Positions 13,410-13,429 of a stretch of DNA of 13,429 nt are shown in pieces (positions within the stretch are counted from its first letter, which is position 1; each line of letters begins with the position of its first letter). The translations under genes were made by a program, and so were the position numbers. This DNA is from UKL13-2 sp044346745 (GTDB lineage Bacteria > Pseudomonadota > Gammaproteobacteria > Burkholderiales > Usitatibacteraceae). The notes beneath the pieces are model-generated. The model saw nothing but the letters and a program-made list of their open reading frames with translations, had not been told where the DNA came from and did not search any database. The stretch lies in NCBI GenBank assembly GCA_044346745.1, contig JBIIYQ010000078.1:1-13429 (forward strand), read 5' to 3'.

Positions 13410-13429
13410 ATGGAAAGCAAGTCGGGTTG
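13410..13429 (+). CDS. Start of a further gene, cut by the window end
   Basis: ATG at 13410 follows the strong ribosome site AAAGGAG (13396-13402) at seven bases spacing. Only MESKSG and part of a codon are visible. It is 39 bases after the aldehyde dehydrogenase stop on the same strand, so it is probably the next operon member. Function unknown. Confidence 0.65.

Overview
The window looks like a catabolic island from a Gram-negative proteobacterium, most likely beta- or gammaproteobacterial. The support is an outer-membrane TonB-dependent receptor with a Sec signal peptide, sigma70-type promoters, ordinary Shine-Dalgarno sites and moderately high GC. The genus cannot be read from this sequence. 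There are twelve complete protein genes and the first codons of a thirteenth. No transposase, integrase, tRNA, rRNA or CRISPR array was seen.

Layout, left to right. (1) 1-147: a 129-bp imperfect palindrome that runs into the stop codon of the first gene. (2) 143-6187, all on the minus strand, read from right to left: a DUF3598-like gene (5738-6187); then a tightly overlapping set of a tandem double alpha/beta-hydrolase (3933-5627), an FAD-linked oxidase (2353-3948) and a two-module VOC protein (1475-2356); then, behind its own promoter, a HapK-like small protein (1075-1383) and an SDR dehydrogenase (143-1015). (3) 6188-6525: a regulatory region with a strong promoter and a doubled operator, leading to (4) a TonB-dependent receptor on the plus strand (6526-8709) that ends at a strong intrinsic terminator. 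(5) 8864-9685, minus: a third alpha/beta-hydrolase-fold protein. It is divergent from (6) a plus-strand operon at 9770-13370: crotonase-fold protein, DUF1330 protein, nitrilase-superfamily protein and aldehyde dehydrogenase, with a further gene starting at 13410.

The main finding is a shared regulatory code. The 12-bp palindrome TTGTCCGGACAA occurs five times, and only at promoters: before the HapK-like/SDR pair, before the hydrolase/oxidase/VOC operon, twice before the TonB receptor, and once between the divergent hydrolase and crotonase genes. At each of these promoters on at least one strand the palindrome abuts or lies within a few bases of a recognisable -10 box, the usual geometry for repressor control. 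At least ten genes, covering uptake and catabolism, therefore appear to form one local regulon. The regulator is not encoded in the window.

The genes suggest a pathway that imports a scarce substrate through the receptor. It would then oxidise it (FAD oxidase, SDR, aldehyde dehydrogenase), cleave or rearrange it (alpha/beta-hydrolase fold, VOC, crotonase fold) and possibly process a C-N or related bond (nitrilase fold). I cannot name the substrate. Several enzymes lack residues normally needed for their family's chemistry. All three alpha/beta-hydrolase domains lack Ser at the nucleophile elbow, the nitrilase-fold protein reads Glu-Arg-Ser instead of Glu-Lys-Cys, and the crotonase lacks both acid/base Glu residues. 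The pathway may therefore run non-standard chemistry. All homology statements come from reading the sequence by eye, without database searches.
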